The notes below the pieces were generated by a model. That model was not told the DNA's origin. It did not search any database and was given only the letters and a program-made list of their open reading frames with translations. From IMCC26077 sp964561165 (GTDB taxonomy: Bacteria > Actinomycetota > Actinomycetes > Nanopelagicales > Nanopelagicaceae), in contig CAZLOJ010000032.1 in NCBI GenBank assembly GCA_964561165.1, positions 1-12,645 of the forward strand: a DNA stretch of 12,645 nucleotides, read 5' to 3'. Every line of letters begins with the position of its first letter. The stretch's first letter is position 1. The translations under genes were made by a program, and so were the position numbers. Shown here piece after piece: positions 1 through 7,315 of this stretch.

Positions 1-713
1 AAGCGCACTACCTGACCAATATCGCCAGAAATTCCCTTATCAACGCCATTCACATTGACCGAAACCGCACCTGCATTACCAATCACAAGACGCAAGACTT
101 GTGGGTCAGTGAACTCTCGCACTTCACCCTTTTCGATCTGACCTGTAAAAAGAGATGTCCCGTTTGCAGCAGTGACAGAGATCCACGAATAGCTCTTAAC
201 AACTGTTAGTCGCACGGTAACGCCATCTTCTACTGAAGCAACGGCAGGCAACGAGGGCTCATTAGAGGGTGTTGACTGGCCATTAGCAGCACCGCTTGTG
301 GATTCACTTGGTGCTGCAATATTTGTGGATTCACCGTTATCGCCAGCAATTTGATTACTTAAAAGTACGGCGCCAAGTAGCGCTGCTGCTGCAATACCGG
401 AGAGCGATTTCCATGTAAGAGATGAGCGACGATCGAGATTTTGTGATGTCGCTTGCGCTAAATCATCAAGGGCAGTCTGCGCAACACCAAAGTGTTGATC
501 AAAAATTTCTACTAGGTAAGTACTATCGATTCGATAAACTGAGGCCAGCACTCGAATGTGTCCGCGCGCGTAAACATCGCCACCACATTGCGAGAAATCA
601 TTGGATTCGATTGCCGCCACAACGCTGGCACGCAATTTAGTTTTGGCTGCGACTTCGACTAAGGAGAGACCTGCTGCCTCTCGAGCGCTCTTGAGTTCGG
701 AGCCAATGGACAT
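1..713 (-). CDS. RodZ-like helix-turn-helix membrane protein with DUF4115 domain (C-terminus cut by window edge)
   Basis: Reading from the ATG at 713 gives 237 residues with no stop before the window edge. Residues about 1-75 form a Cro/RodZ-type helix-turn-helix (MSIGSELKSAREAAGLSLVE, later DVYARGHIRVLA). Residues about 103-119 form one hydrophobic membrane segment. Residues about 120-160 are a Ser/Ala/Asn/Pro-rich linker, and residues about 165-237 match the DUF4115 beta domain (SYSWISVTAANG). In the family the HTH is cytoplasmic, where RodZ binds MreB, and the C-terminal domain is outside the membrane. Actinobacterial members often lack a proven role, so MreB binding is not assumed here. 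The start is supported by a strong GGAGGT at 721-726, 7 nt upstream. The gene follows ftsK by 75 bp. Probably only a short C-terminal tail is missing. Confidence 0.85.
   Translation of the reverse strand, partial: MSIGSELKSAREAAGLSLVEVAAKTKLRASVVAAIESNDFSQCGGDVYARGHIRVLASVYRIDSTYLVEIFDQHFGVAQTALDDLAQATSQNLDRRSSLTWKSLSGIAAAALLGAVLLSNQIAGDNGESTNIAAPSESTSGAANGQSTPSNEPSLPAVASVEDGVTVRLTVVKSYSWISVTAANGTSLFTGQIEKGEVREFTDPQVLRLVIGNAGAVSVNVNGVDKGISGDIGQVVR
296..334. repeat. 12-bp in-frame direct repeat in the RodZ-like linker
   Basis: The 12-mer TTGTGGATTCAC occurs at 296-307 and again at 323-334. The offset of 27 bp equals nine codons, so both copies encode the same Glu-Ser-Thr unit within the Ser/Thr/Ala-rich extracytoplasmic linker. 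This looks like a small in-frame duplication in a flexible linker. I infer no regulatory role. Confidence 0.6.
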
Positions 714-746
714 CTAGGTCACCTCCCTGGGGGAATCAGGAATACA

Positions 747-776
747 AGGGTAAATCTAGAGAGCGTTTATCGACAA
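747..776 (-). promoter_or_regulatory. Candidate sigma-70-type promoter of the RodZ-like gene
   Basis: On the minus strand TTGTCG (771-776) and TACCCT (747-752) are separated by 18 bp, resembling -35 and -10 boxes. Transcription would start near 740, giving a leader of about 27 nt that contains the GGAGGT ribosome binding site. The -10 and its upstream bases (GATTTACCCT) are identical to the box in front of ftsK. This is inferred from motifs only, and read-through from ftsK is also possible. Confidence 0.4.
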
Positions 777-788
777 GTCATCCGTTGC

Positions 789-3188
789 TCATCCTCGGAG
801 TGAGAGGAGAACCCCAGGTAGCTCCTCTGCTGATATCAACACTTCTCGCGCTTTTGAGCCCTCGCTGGGTCCGACGATTCCCCGACTCTCCATTAAATCC
901 ATCAAACGACCGGCTTTGGCAAATCCCACTCGGAGCTTTCGCTGCAGCATCGAGGTTGAACCAAATTGGGTGGAGACCACCAACTCAACTGCTTGTAAAA
1001 GCAGGTCTAAATCATCGCCGATATCTGCATCGATATCGCTGCGTTTATTAACAGGTGCGGTGACATCTTCGCGATATTGCGCCTCACGCTGTTCTTTGAC
1101 ATGAGTGACAACAGCTTCAATTTCTCGTTCGGAAATGTATGCGCCTTGCACTCGCATCGATCGACTTGCGCCCATCGGGATAAATAGTCCATCACCTTGT
1201 CCGACAAGTTTCTCCGCACCAGATGCATCGAGGATCACTCGACTATCTGCCAAGCTGCTGGTGGCAAAGGCAAGTCGGGATGGCACGTTGGCCTTGATGA
1301 GTCCAGTAACGATGTCCACGCTTGGTCGTTGAGTTGCCAACACCAAATGTATTCCCGCTGCACGAGCAAGTTGAGTGATACGCACAATGGAATCTTCGAC
1401 ATCGCGAGGTGCGACCATCATCAAATCGGCAAGCTCATCAACAATCACTAAAAGATATGGATATGGCTTGAGTCTGCGTTGGCTTCCTGGAAGGGGTTTT
1501 AACTTCCCAGATTTCACGGCCTTGTTAAAGTCGTCAATGTGTCGGAACCCGAAGTTAGAGAGATCGTCATAACGGTTATCCATCTCTTTTACCACCCAGG
1601 CGAGCGCATCAGCAGCCTTTTTGGGATTGGTGATAATTGGTGAGATTAGATGCGGAATGCCTTCGTAGGCATTGAGTTCCACGCGTTTTGGATCAACCAG
1701 AATCATTCGAACTTCGTCTGGAGTAGAACGCATCAAAATAGAGGTCACGAGCGAATTAATCATGCTCGATTTGCCAGAACCCGTTGCTCCTGCAACGAGC
1801 AGGTGCGGCATTTTCGCCAAATTAGCGCAAATGAAGTTTCCTTCGACATCCTTACCTAGACCAATCACCAGTGGATGCTGCTCATTCGCTGCTACTTGCG
1901 AGCGGAGAACATCGCCTAGGGCAACTACCTCGCGATCGACATTCGGGATCTCAATTCCAACCGCTGACTTTCCAGGTATCGGGCTCAAGATGCGAACATC
2001 GCTGCTTGCCACGGCATAAGAAATGTTCTTGCTTAACGCGGTTATCTTCTCGACTTTAACGGCGTTACCTAACTCCACTTCATAGCGCGTCACAGTGGGT
2101 CCGCGCATCACTCCGGTAACTTCAGCATCGATATCGAACTGACTGAAGACTTCATGCAATGCGGCGACAACTGTTTCGTTTGCTTTGGTCTTTCCTTTTG
2201 TTGCGGGAGAACTCTTCAGTAAATCCTGCGGTGGCAATGCGTAATCCAACATCTCAGCTAACTCAAGTTGCTCGGCCTCACTAAGTGGTGGAGTAATCGA
2301 GGGTGCTGGAATCGGCGGTGTTGTAACGTGATCATTCACTGTGGAGAGCAGTTGCGTCCTGGATGCTGCGCGGGTCTGATCTCCATCTGACAGCTCGGGA
2401 TCTTCATCGCCATCTACCTCGGCAATAACCTCATCTTCTAAATCTTCTTGCTCTTGATAGGAGATGACCGGACTTTCGAATGGCGGATTGTCAGAAATCT
2501 CAAAGTTGTTCTCTTCTTCGCGCCGCGCCCTGCGCGCCTCTAGTTGAACTTGGGCCATCGACGACGCACCTCGAAAGAGTGCGGCCAATTTGCTAGCGGC
2601 AACATTTAATGGCGTTGCAGTCGTAACGAGTAATCCGAAAAGAATCAGAATCAAAAGTATCGGAACGGCAACCCAGTTGGTCACTAGGGCAACTAATGGC
2701 GCTGAGACTCCATAACCAACCCAACCTCCACCCGAGCGCATATCCGTTGCGCCATCTGAGGGAATTGGTGAGTGCGCGATGATGTGCAGTAGCCCTGTTA
2801 GTCCAATGACTACAGTCGACATTCCGATTGTGATGCGTCCTGTTGCTGCAGACTCTTGCGGCGTGCGAAGCAAGCGAATTCCCACGTAAAGCAAGAGCGC
2901 CGGCGTAATGAAACCCATCTTGCCGAAACTTCCTGCGACCGCAGAATAAATAGTCCTGCCAAAGAAGTTGTCGAGTCGGAACCAAATACCTGCACTAGCT
3001 ATTAATGAGAGGACAACAACAAAAAGTCCGAGTCCATCACGACGATGTGCTGGGTCTAACTCTTTAGCGCCGCGAAGAAGGAACCGGGTGGTCGCGCCGG
3101 CACCAGTTGCGATCGCGAGCCAGATTTTTCGGAGCACGCCTCGAGAACTCCGGGCAGGGGAACTCCCCGATTTTTTTCCGCGCGCCAT
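789..3188 (-). CDS. ftsK: FtsK/SpoIIIE-family DNA translocase
   Basis: This 799-residue septal DNA pump moves chromosome ends across the closing division septum using ATP. The N-terminal part has about four membrane segments (roughly residues 52-70, 85-107, 117-138 and 160-190). A charged acidic/Pro linker follows (about 210-330), then the RecA-like motor with Walker A GATGSGKSS at 467-475 and Walker B LLVIVDELADLM at 579-590. A conserved ILDASGAEKLVGQGDGLF stretch lies at 652-669. The C-terminal winged-helix gamma domain (about 725-795), which in the family reads KOPS-type polar DNA sequences, is present. The length is typical of short-linker actinobacterial FtsK. No Shine-Dalgarno sequence precedes the ATG; instead TACCCT lies at -13 to -8, suggesting a leaderless mRNA. 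It lies 67 bp downstream of rnj and 75 bp upstream of the RodZ-like gene. Confidence 0.96.
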   Translation of the reverse strand: MARGKKSGSSPARSSRGVLRKIWLAIATGAGATTRFLLRGAKELDPAHRRDGLGLFVVVLSLIASAGIWFRLDNFFGRTIYSAVAGSFGKMGFITPALLLYVGIRLLRTPQESAATGRITIGMSTVVIGLTGLLHIIAHSPIPSDGATDMRSGGGWVGYGVSAPLVALVTNWVAVPILLILILFGLLVTTATPLNVAASKLAALFRGASSMAQVQLEARRARREEENNFEISDNPPFESPVISYQEQEDLEDEVIAEVDGDEDPELSDGDQTRAASRTQLLSTVNDHVTTPPIPAPSITPPLSEAEQLELAEMLDYALPPQDLLKSSPATKGKTKANETVVAALHEVFSQFDIDAEVTGVMRGPTVTRYEVELGNAVKVEKITALSKNISYAVASSDVRILSPIPGKSAVGIEIPNVDREVVALGDVLRSQVAANEQHPLVIGLGKDVEGNFICANLAKMPHLLVAGATGSGKSSMINSLVTSILMRSTPDEVRMILVDPKRVELNAYEGIPHLISPIITNPKKAADALAWVVKEMDNRYDDLSNFGFRHIDDFNKAVKSGKLKPLPGSQRRLKPYPYLLVIVDELADLMMVAPRDVEDSIVRITQLARAAGIHLVLATQRPSVDIVTGLIKANVPSRLAFATSSLADSRVILDASGAEKLVGQGDGLFIPMGASRSMRVQGAYISEREIEAVVTHVKEQREAQYREDVTAPVNKRSDIDADIGDDLDLLLQAVELVVSTQFGSTSMLQRKLRVGFAKAGRLMDLMESRGIVGPSEGSKAREVLISAEELPGVLLSLRG

Positions 3189-3195
3189 ATGGAAG

Positions 3196-3201
3196 AGGGT
3201 A
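3196..3201 (-). promoter_or_regulatory. Candidate -10 box for a leaderless ftsK transcript
   Basis: TACCCT on the minus strand occupies -13 to -8 relative to the ftsK ATG, so transcription would begin at or next to the start codon. No purine-rich ribosome binding site lies in the preceding 20 nt, which fits leaderless translation as is common in Actinobacteria. No good -35 box is visible. Confidence 0.45.
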
Positions 3202-3255
3202 AATCCTTGATAAACAGCGGGCTAAGAGGCGCGCCGTTGCCCGAGCGCTAATGCG

Positions 3256-4938
3256 TTAAACCTCGATGACTACCGGAACAATCATGGGACGACGTCGATG
3301 CTCTCCGCCGACCCATTTACCTACCACGCGACGAACAGTTTGTGAGAGTTGATGTGAGCCCGTAACACCACTTTCCACTGCTTCAGTCAGTGACTCGATG
3401 ATTCGCTCGCGCACTTGATCAAATAGCGATTCATCCTCTGCAAAACCGCGAGCATGGATATCAGGACCTGCAACTATCTTTCCCGTTTGCGCTTCGATGA
3501 CCACCACAACGGAGATAAAACCCTCTTCGCCAAGAATTCTACGATCCTTAAGTGATAGATCTGAAATATCCCCCACGCTGGAACCATCAACGTATACATA
3601 GCCACAGGGAACTGCGCCGACGATCGACGCTTTTCGATTAACTAGATCTACGACAACTCCATCTTCTGCAAGTAAGACATTTTCACTACGCACACCTGAC
3701 GAACGAGCTATCGCACCATTTGCGCGAAGATGGCGCCACTCACCATGAATGGGCATCACATGGGTGGGCTTCACGATGTTGTAGCAGTAAAGAAGTTCAC
3801 CAGCTGCAGCATGTCCTGATACGTGGACCAGCGCGTTTGATTTATGGACAACTTTTGCACCGCGCCGGGTTAACTCATTTATCACCCTATAGACCGCATT
3901 TTCATTTCCAGGGATAAGCGAGGAAGCGAGAATTACTGTGTCGCCATGGCCCACCTTTATATTGTGGTCGCCGTACGCCATGCGCGAGAGCGCAGCGAGC
4001 GGCTCACCTTGGGAGCCGGTGCAAACGAGCACGACGTTGTCGCCAAGCCCATCAACATCTTTACTCTCTACTATCAGTGATGGCGGAACATGGAGATATC
4101 CCAATTCTTCTGCTACCCGCATGTTACGGACCATCGATCTTCCGATAAATGCAACTTTACGATTGTGATTCATTGCGGTATCTAATACTTGTTGTATTCG
4201 ATGAATATGGGATGCAAACGATGCGACAATAATCCGCCGATTGGTACCCGCAAAAATCCGATCTAGAACAGGAAGTATTTCTGCCTCGCTAGTCACAAAG
4301 CCAGGCACATCAGCATTGGTGGAATCGACCATAAAAAGGTCGACTCCCTCTTGCCCCAAACGCGCGAATGTTCGTAGATCGGTCAACTTCCCATCAAGAG
4401 GTAATTGATCCATCTTGAAATCGCCAGTGTGAAGGACGGTGCCAGCCTTGGTATGAATTGCAACTGCGAGTGCATCGGGAATAGAGTGATTGACTGCAAC
4501 AAATTCACATTCGAATTCCCCAAGCTTGACCTTCTGACCTGCAGTGACTTCTTGTGTCACGGGTGTCATGCGATGCTCTTTTAATTTCTCCGTAATGAAT
4601 GCAAGTGTCAACTTGGAGCCGATAATTCGAATATCGCCACGCTCGCGCAATAAATAGGGAACAGCACCAATATGGTCCTCGTGGCCATGGGTGAGAATTA
4701 CAGCTTCAATATCATCGAGGCGCCCTCTGATGTACGAGAAATCAGGGAGGATTAAATCAATTCCCGGTTGATTCTCTTCAGGGAAAAGCACGCCCACATC
4801 AACGATAAGTAGTTTTCCATTGCATTCAAAGACGGTCATGTTACGACCGATTTCCCCTAAGCCGCCGAGGGCAACGATTCGTAATCCATCTTTGGCAAGT
4901 TCTGGTGGAAGTGAATATTCAGGATGAGCATGTGTCAT
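3256..4938 (-). CDS. rnj: Ribonuclease J (metallo-beta-lactamase/beta-CASP RNase)
   Basis: The 560-residue protein is a 5'-3' exo- and endoribonuclease acting in mRNA decay and rRNA processing. The zinc-binding HGHEDH motif is at residues 84-89, and further metal or active-site elements are NHSIPDA (150-156) and HTGDF (170-174). The beta-CASP domain shows DSTNAD (205-210), TGSQGEP (307-313), VSGHA (373-377) and PIHGEWRHL (396-404). The C-terminal domain runs to about 560 and ends in an RRRPMIVPVVIEV tail as in other actinobacterial RNase J proteins. The start is an ATG 16 bp after the dapA stop. No clear Shine-Dalgarno sequence is visible, so translation may be coupled to dapA. The dapA-rnj adjacency is widespread in Actinobacteria. 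With pnp in the same window, two major RNA-decay nucleases lie close together. Confidence 0.96.
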   Translation of the reverse strand: MTHAHPEYSLPPELAKDGLRIVALGGLGEIGRNMTVFECNGKLLIVDVGVLFPEENQPGIDLILPDFSYIRGRLDDIEAVILTHGHEDHIGAVPYLLRERGDIRIIGSKLTLAFITEKLKEHRMTPVTQEVTAGQKVKLGEFECEFVAVNHSIPDALAVAIHTKAGTVLHTGDFKMDQLPLDGKLTDLRTFARLGQEGVDLFMVDSTNADVPGFVTSEAEILPVLDRIFAGTNRRIIVASFASHIHRIQQVLDTAMNHNRKVAFIGRSMVRNMRVAEELGYLHVPPSLIVESKDVDGLGDNVVLVCTGSQGEPLAALSRMAYGDHNIKVGHGDTVILASSLIPGNENAVYRVINELTRRGAKVVHKSNALVHVSGHAAAGELLYCYNIVKPTHVMPIHGEWRHLRANGAIARSSGVRSENVLLAEDGVVVDLVNRKASIVGAVPCGYVYVDGSSVGDISDLSLKDRRILGEEGFISVVVVIEAQTGKIVAGPDIHARGFAEDESLFDQVRERIIESLTEAVESGVTGSHQLSQTVRRVVGKWVGGEHRRRPMIVPVVIEV

Positions 4939-4954
4939 GAGGAGTATCTAACTT

Positions 4955-5845
4955 TCATTTGAGGCGAACACGGCCATCTGCAAGATCGCGCCGTAATTGC
5001 GCAATCTGCTCTGGCGTCGCATCAACTAGAGGAAGTCGTACGAATCCCCCCGGTAGTCCCATAAGGGTAAGTGCAGCTTTCGTGAGTATCGCACCTTGTG
5101 TGCGGAAGGTTCCGGTGTATACCGGAAGAAGTTCTTGGTGAATTGATAGTGCAGTTGAACTATCACCAGCGAACCAACTGTCGAGCATTTGGCGAAGTCG
5201 TGCGCCAACTGTGTGGCCACATACGGACACAAATCCAACTGCTCCCACTGAAAGTAGTGGCAGATTCAAAATGTCATCGCCTGAGTAAACGGGTATTCCA
5301 CTGCGTTTGATGACCCAAGATGTCTCTGCAACATTTCCTTTTGCATCTTTAAGTGCGACGATTCGAGGATGCTCGAAGAGATTGACGATTGTGTCGCTCT
5401 CAATTGCTATGCCGGTGCGATGCGGAATGTCGTACATCATTACGGGAAGATCTGTGGCATCGGCGATCGCCCTGAAGTGGGCAGCAACCCCACTTTGCGG
5501 CGGCTTGTTGTAGTAAGGGGTGACAACGAGTAAGCCATCAGCACCTGCTGCTTGTGCCTCTTGCCCTTGAATCACGCTATGCGAGGTTTCGTTGTTCCCT
5601 GCACCTGCGATTACGTGGATTGAAGGGCCAACCACACGTTTAACAACTTTGATGATCTCAACTTTCTCTTCATCGCTAGTTGTGGGAGCTTCACCTGTGG
5701 TGCCATTGACGACGATTCCATCGTGACCAGTTGCAACAAGATGTGCTGCGATCTGCTCCACTCCCGCCCAATCGATTGCCAGCTCCTTCGTAAACGGAGT
5801 GACCATGGCGGTGATGAGCCGGCCAAATGGGGGGGTGATGTTCAT
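4955..5845 (-). CDS. dapA: 4-hydroxy-tetrahydrodipicolinate synthase
   Basis: DapA condenses pyruvate with aspartate-semialdehyde, the first committed step to meso-diaminopimelate and lysine. The 296 residues match the usual length for this TIM-barrel enzyme. Key residues are visible: GTTGE at 48-52 (the Thr pair of the proton relay), PYYNKP at 110-115, Tyr138 in YDIPHRTG, Arg143 for carboxylate binding, and the Schiff-base Lys166 in LKDAKGN. The ATG at 5845 has no ribosome binding site, but TAGCCT lies at -13 to -8, so a leaderless transcript is likely. The gene sits 37 bp after thyX and 16 bp before rnj. The next pathway enzyme, DapB, is encoded about 2 kb away on the same strand beyond the azlCD insertion. 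Confidence 0.96.
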   Translation of the reverse strand: MNITPPFGRLITAMVTPFTKELAIDWAGVEQIAAHLVATGHDGIVVNGTTGEAPTTSDEEKVEIIKVVKRVVGPSIHVIAGAGNNETSHSVIQGQEAQAAGADGLLVVTPYYNKPPQSGVAAHFRAIADATDLPVMMYDIPHRTGIAIESDTIVNLFEHPRIVALKDAKGNVAETSWVIKRSGIPVYSGDDILNLPLLSVGAVGFVSVCGHTVGARLRQMLDSWFAGDSSTALSIHQELLPVYTGTFRTQGAILTKAALTLMGLPGGFVRLPLVDATPEQIAQLRRDLADGRVRLK

Positions 5846-5852
5846 GGTGGCA

Positions 5853-5858
5853 AGGCTA
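5853..5858 (-). promoter_or_regulatory. Candidate -10 box for a leaderless dapA transcript
   Basis: TAGCCT on the minus strand lies at -13 to -8 relative to the dapA ATG, the same offset seen at ftsK and thyX. There is no Shine-Dalgarno-like sequence before dapA. The box lies just downstream of the GC-rich hairpin that follows thyX, so dapA and rnj may form their own transcription unit. Confidence 0.45.
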
Positions 5859-5860
5859 CC

Positions 5861-5882
5861 GCGCCGGCTGGTTCAGCGGCGC
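5861..5882 (-). terminator. GC-rich hairpin between thyX and dapA
   Basis: On the minus strand GCGCCG-CTG-AAC-CAG-C-CGGCGC can fold into a 6-bp GC stem and a 3-bp inner stem with one bulged C and a 3-nt loop. It begins at the base after the thyX stop and ends 2 nt before the dapA -10 candidate. No U-tract follows, so it is not a classic intrinsic terminator. It may be a U-less terminator or attenuator, or a structure protecting the thyX 3' end. Confidence 0.4.
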
Positions 5883-6617
5883 CTAGGGGGCGACTCGGCC
5901 TGACTTCTCAAAGGCGGCATGGGTCAGGGGCATCAAACGTGCAAAGTGCTCTTCCATCTTTTCTGCGACCATCTCGATCTCGCGCTGTGGGTAGCTCGGA
6001 AAGTGTGATCCTTCTCGGGTGGTGCGCAGCGAGAGGAAATTCATCAAAGCGCGCGCATTCATCGTGACATACATCGAGGAGAAGAGCCCCACTGGCAATA
6101 CCGCGCGCGCAACTTCACGTGCGACACCAGCATCGAGCATCTTCTTATACTCTGCATACGCGGCGAGGTATGCCGATTTCATCGATGCAACGGTCAGGGA
6201 ATGTTGCTCATCGGTGCCATCTACATAGGTGTATGCCCCCGGCTTACCCACTTGCACAAGCGGGCGGTTGCGACCTGGTACATAAAAAATTGGACGGAGT
6301 TCGCGATAACGACCACTCTCTTCGTTATAAGAAGCGATTCGGTGGCGCATAAACTCACGGAAGACAAAAATTGGCGCTGAGACAAAAAATGTCATTGAGG
6401 TATGTTCAAAGGGTGTGCCATGTCGCTCGCGCGCAAGAAAGTTAATCAATCCGGCGGAACGTTCTGGGTCTTTGCCGATCTCATCAAGCGAGGTCTCGCC
6501 AGAAGTTGAAACACGCGCTGCCCAAATAACATCCGCATCGCTGGCGCTATGTTTGACCAACTCAACGGTTACATCATCAAGGAAGACCGGTGCCATCTCT
6601 CGCTCGTCGCTAGCCAC
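5883..6617 (-). CDS. thyX: Flavin-dependent thymidylate synthase ThyX
   Basis: ThyX methylates dUMP to dTMP using methylenetetrahydrofolate, FAD and NADPH. The family signature RHRX7S is present at residues 91-101 (RHRIASYNEES), followed by GRYRELRPIFYVP. A second conserved block near 174-199 (LPVGLFSSMYVTMNARALMN onward) carries nucleotide-binding residues. The length of 244 is normal. I chose the GTG at 6617 because TAGGGT lies at -13 to -8, implying a leaderless mRNA beginning at this codon. The alternative ATG at 6596 would remove seven residues. The gene is divergent from azlC across only 38 bp and is followed by dapA. A thyX-dapA-rnj order is, as I recall, also found in mycobacteria, although with extra genes around it. 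Confidence 0.95.
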   Translation of the reverse strand: MASDEREMAPVFLDDVTVELVKHSASDADVIWAARVSTSGETSLDEIGKDPERSAGLINFLARERHGTPFEHTSMTFFVSAPIFVFREFMRHRIASYNEESGRYRELRPIFYVPGRNRPLVQVGKPGAYTYVDGTDEQHSLTVASMKSAYLAAYAEYKKMLDAGVAREVARAVLPVGLFSSMYVTMNARALMNFLSLRTTREGSHFPSYPQREIEMVAEKMEEHFARLMPLTHAAFEKSGRVAP

Positions 6618-6624
6618 GACGCAG

Positions 6625-6630
6625 ACCCTA
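6625..6630 (-). promoter_or_regulatory. Candidate -10 box for a leaderless thyX transcript
   Basis: TAGGGT on the minus strand lies at -13 to -8 from the GTG start of thyX. The spacing is identical to that at ftsK and dapA, and no Shine-Dalgarno sequence precedes the GTG. This supports the GTG over the downstream ATG. The box overlaps an azlC promoter candidate on the opposite strand. Confidence 0.45.
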
Positions 6631-6634
6631 CCCT
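6629..6634 (+). promoter_or_regulatory. Candidate -10 box for azlC, overlapping the thyX box
   Basis: TACCCT on the plus strand would place transcription start near 6642 and give azlC a leader of about 14 nt. It shares two bases with the thyX -10 candidate on the other strand. An alternative box, TAGCCT at 6649-6654, would fit only if azlC starts at the GTG at 6668. No -35 box or clear ribosome binding site settles this. Confidence 0.25.
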
Positions 6635-6655
6635 GAGATAGGGCAAGATAGCCTT

Positions 6656-7315
6656 ATGTCTCGCGCGGTGATTCGTGACTCACTCAGCATCTCTATTGCT
6701 GTGGGAGCGTATGGTGCAGCCTTTGGCGTGGCGAGCGTGGCGGCAGGATTATCAGTTCTACAAACCTGCGCGCTCTCGCTCCTTCTTTTTAGTGGCGCCT
6801 CGCAATTTGCCGTAGCCGGAGTAATTGGCGCAGGGGGTAGCGCGCTGAGCGCGATAGCCGCAAGCGGATTACTCGCCCTTCGCAATGGATTCTACGGTGC
6901 GCGCATGGCACCACTTCTGAAGGTTCGCGGCATTAAAAGAATTCTTGCATCGCAAATTACTATTGATGAATCAACTGCGATAGCGCTCGCGCACGAAAGC
7001 GAAAGTGAAGCTGATGCGCGAAAAGGGTTCTGGCTAACTGGTGCCGGGATTTACCTCTTTTGGAATCTTGCGACCCTCATCGGCGCACTTGGCGCCAATG
7101 CCCTAGGAGATCCGGCGCAGTGGGGCTTAGATGCGACCATCCCCGCGGCATTCCTCGGCCTTCTCTGGCCACGACTAAAAAGTTCCCTCTCTAAATTTGT
7201 TGCGATTGGCGCAATTGCACTTGCATTAATCCTGACTCCGTTTCTCACGCCAGGAATACCCATCATCGCGTGCGTGCTCATCCCATTGATTGCAGGATGG
7301 CGGGTCCGCTCATGA
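6656..7315 (+). CDS. azlC: AzlC-family branched-chain amino acid exporter, large subunit
   Basis: The 219-residue, strongly hydrophobic protein matches the AzlC/YgaZ family. Characteristic stretches are LLLFSGASQFAVAG (42-55), LLALRNGFYGARM (72-84) and SQITIDESTA (99-108). Several membrane segments follow, at about 125-150, 160-175, 180-198 and 200-215. With a small AzlD partner, this family exports branched-chain amino acids or related compounds across the inner membrane; the substrate here is unproven. The ATG at 6656 has only a weak upstream purine run, and a GTG at 6668 is an alternative. The pair reads against all neighbouring genes and separates thyX-dapA from dapB, so it is probably an insertion into the ancestral order. 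Base composition looks no different from its neighbours. Confidence 0.9.
   Translation: MSRAVIRDSLSISIAVGAYGAAFGVASVAAGLSVLQTCALSLLLFSGASQFAVAGVIGAGGSALSAIAASGLLALRNGFYGARMAPLLKVRGIKRILASQITIDESTAIALAHESESEADARKGFWLTGAGIYLFWNLATLIGALGANALGDPAQWGLDATIPAAFLGLLWPRLKSSLSKFVAIGAIALALILTPFLTPGIPIIACVLIPLIAGWRVRS

Noticed and set aside
2593..2985. A 130-residue minus-strand open frame within ftsK
   Set aside because: It is an alternative frame of the FtsK membrane region, with no recognisable domain and no ribosome binding site. FtsK itself is intact.
3205..3250. GGGC/GCCC inverted repeat with an internal GGCGCGCC palindrome between rnj and ftsK, considered as a terminator
   Set aside because: The outer stem is only 4 bp with a 16-nt loop and has no U-tract. 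I could not support a terminator call.
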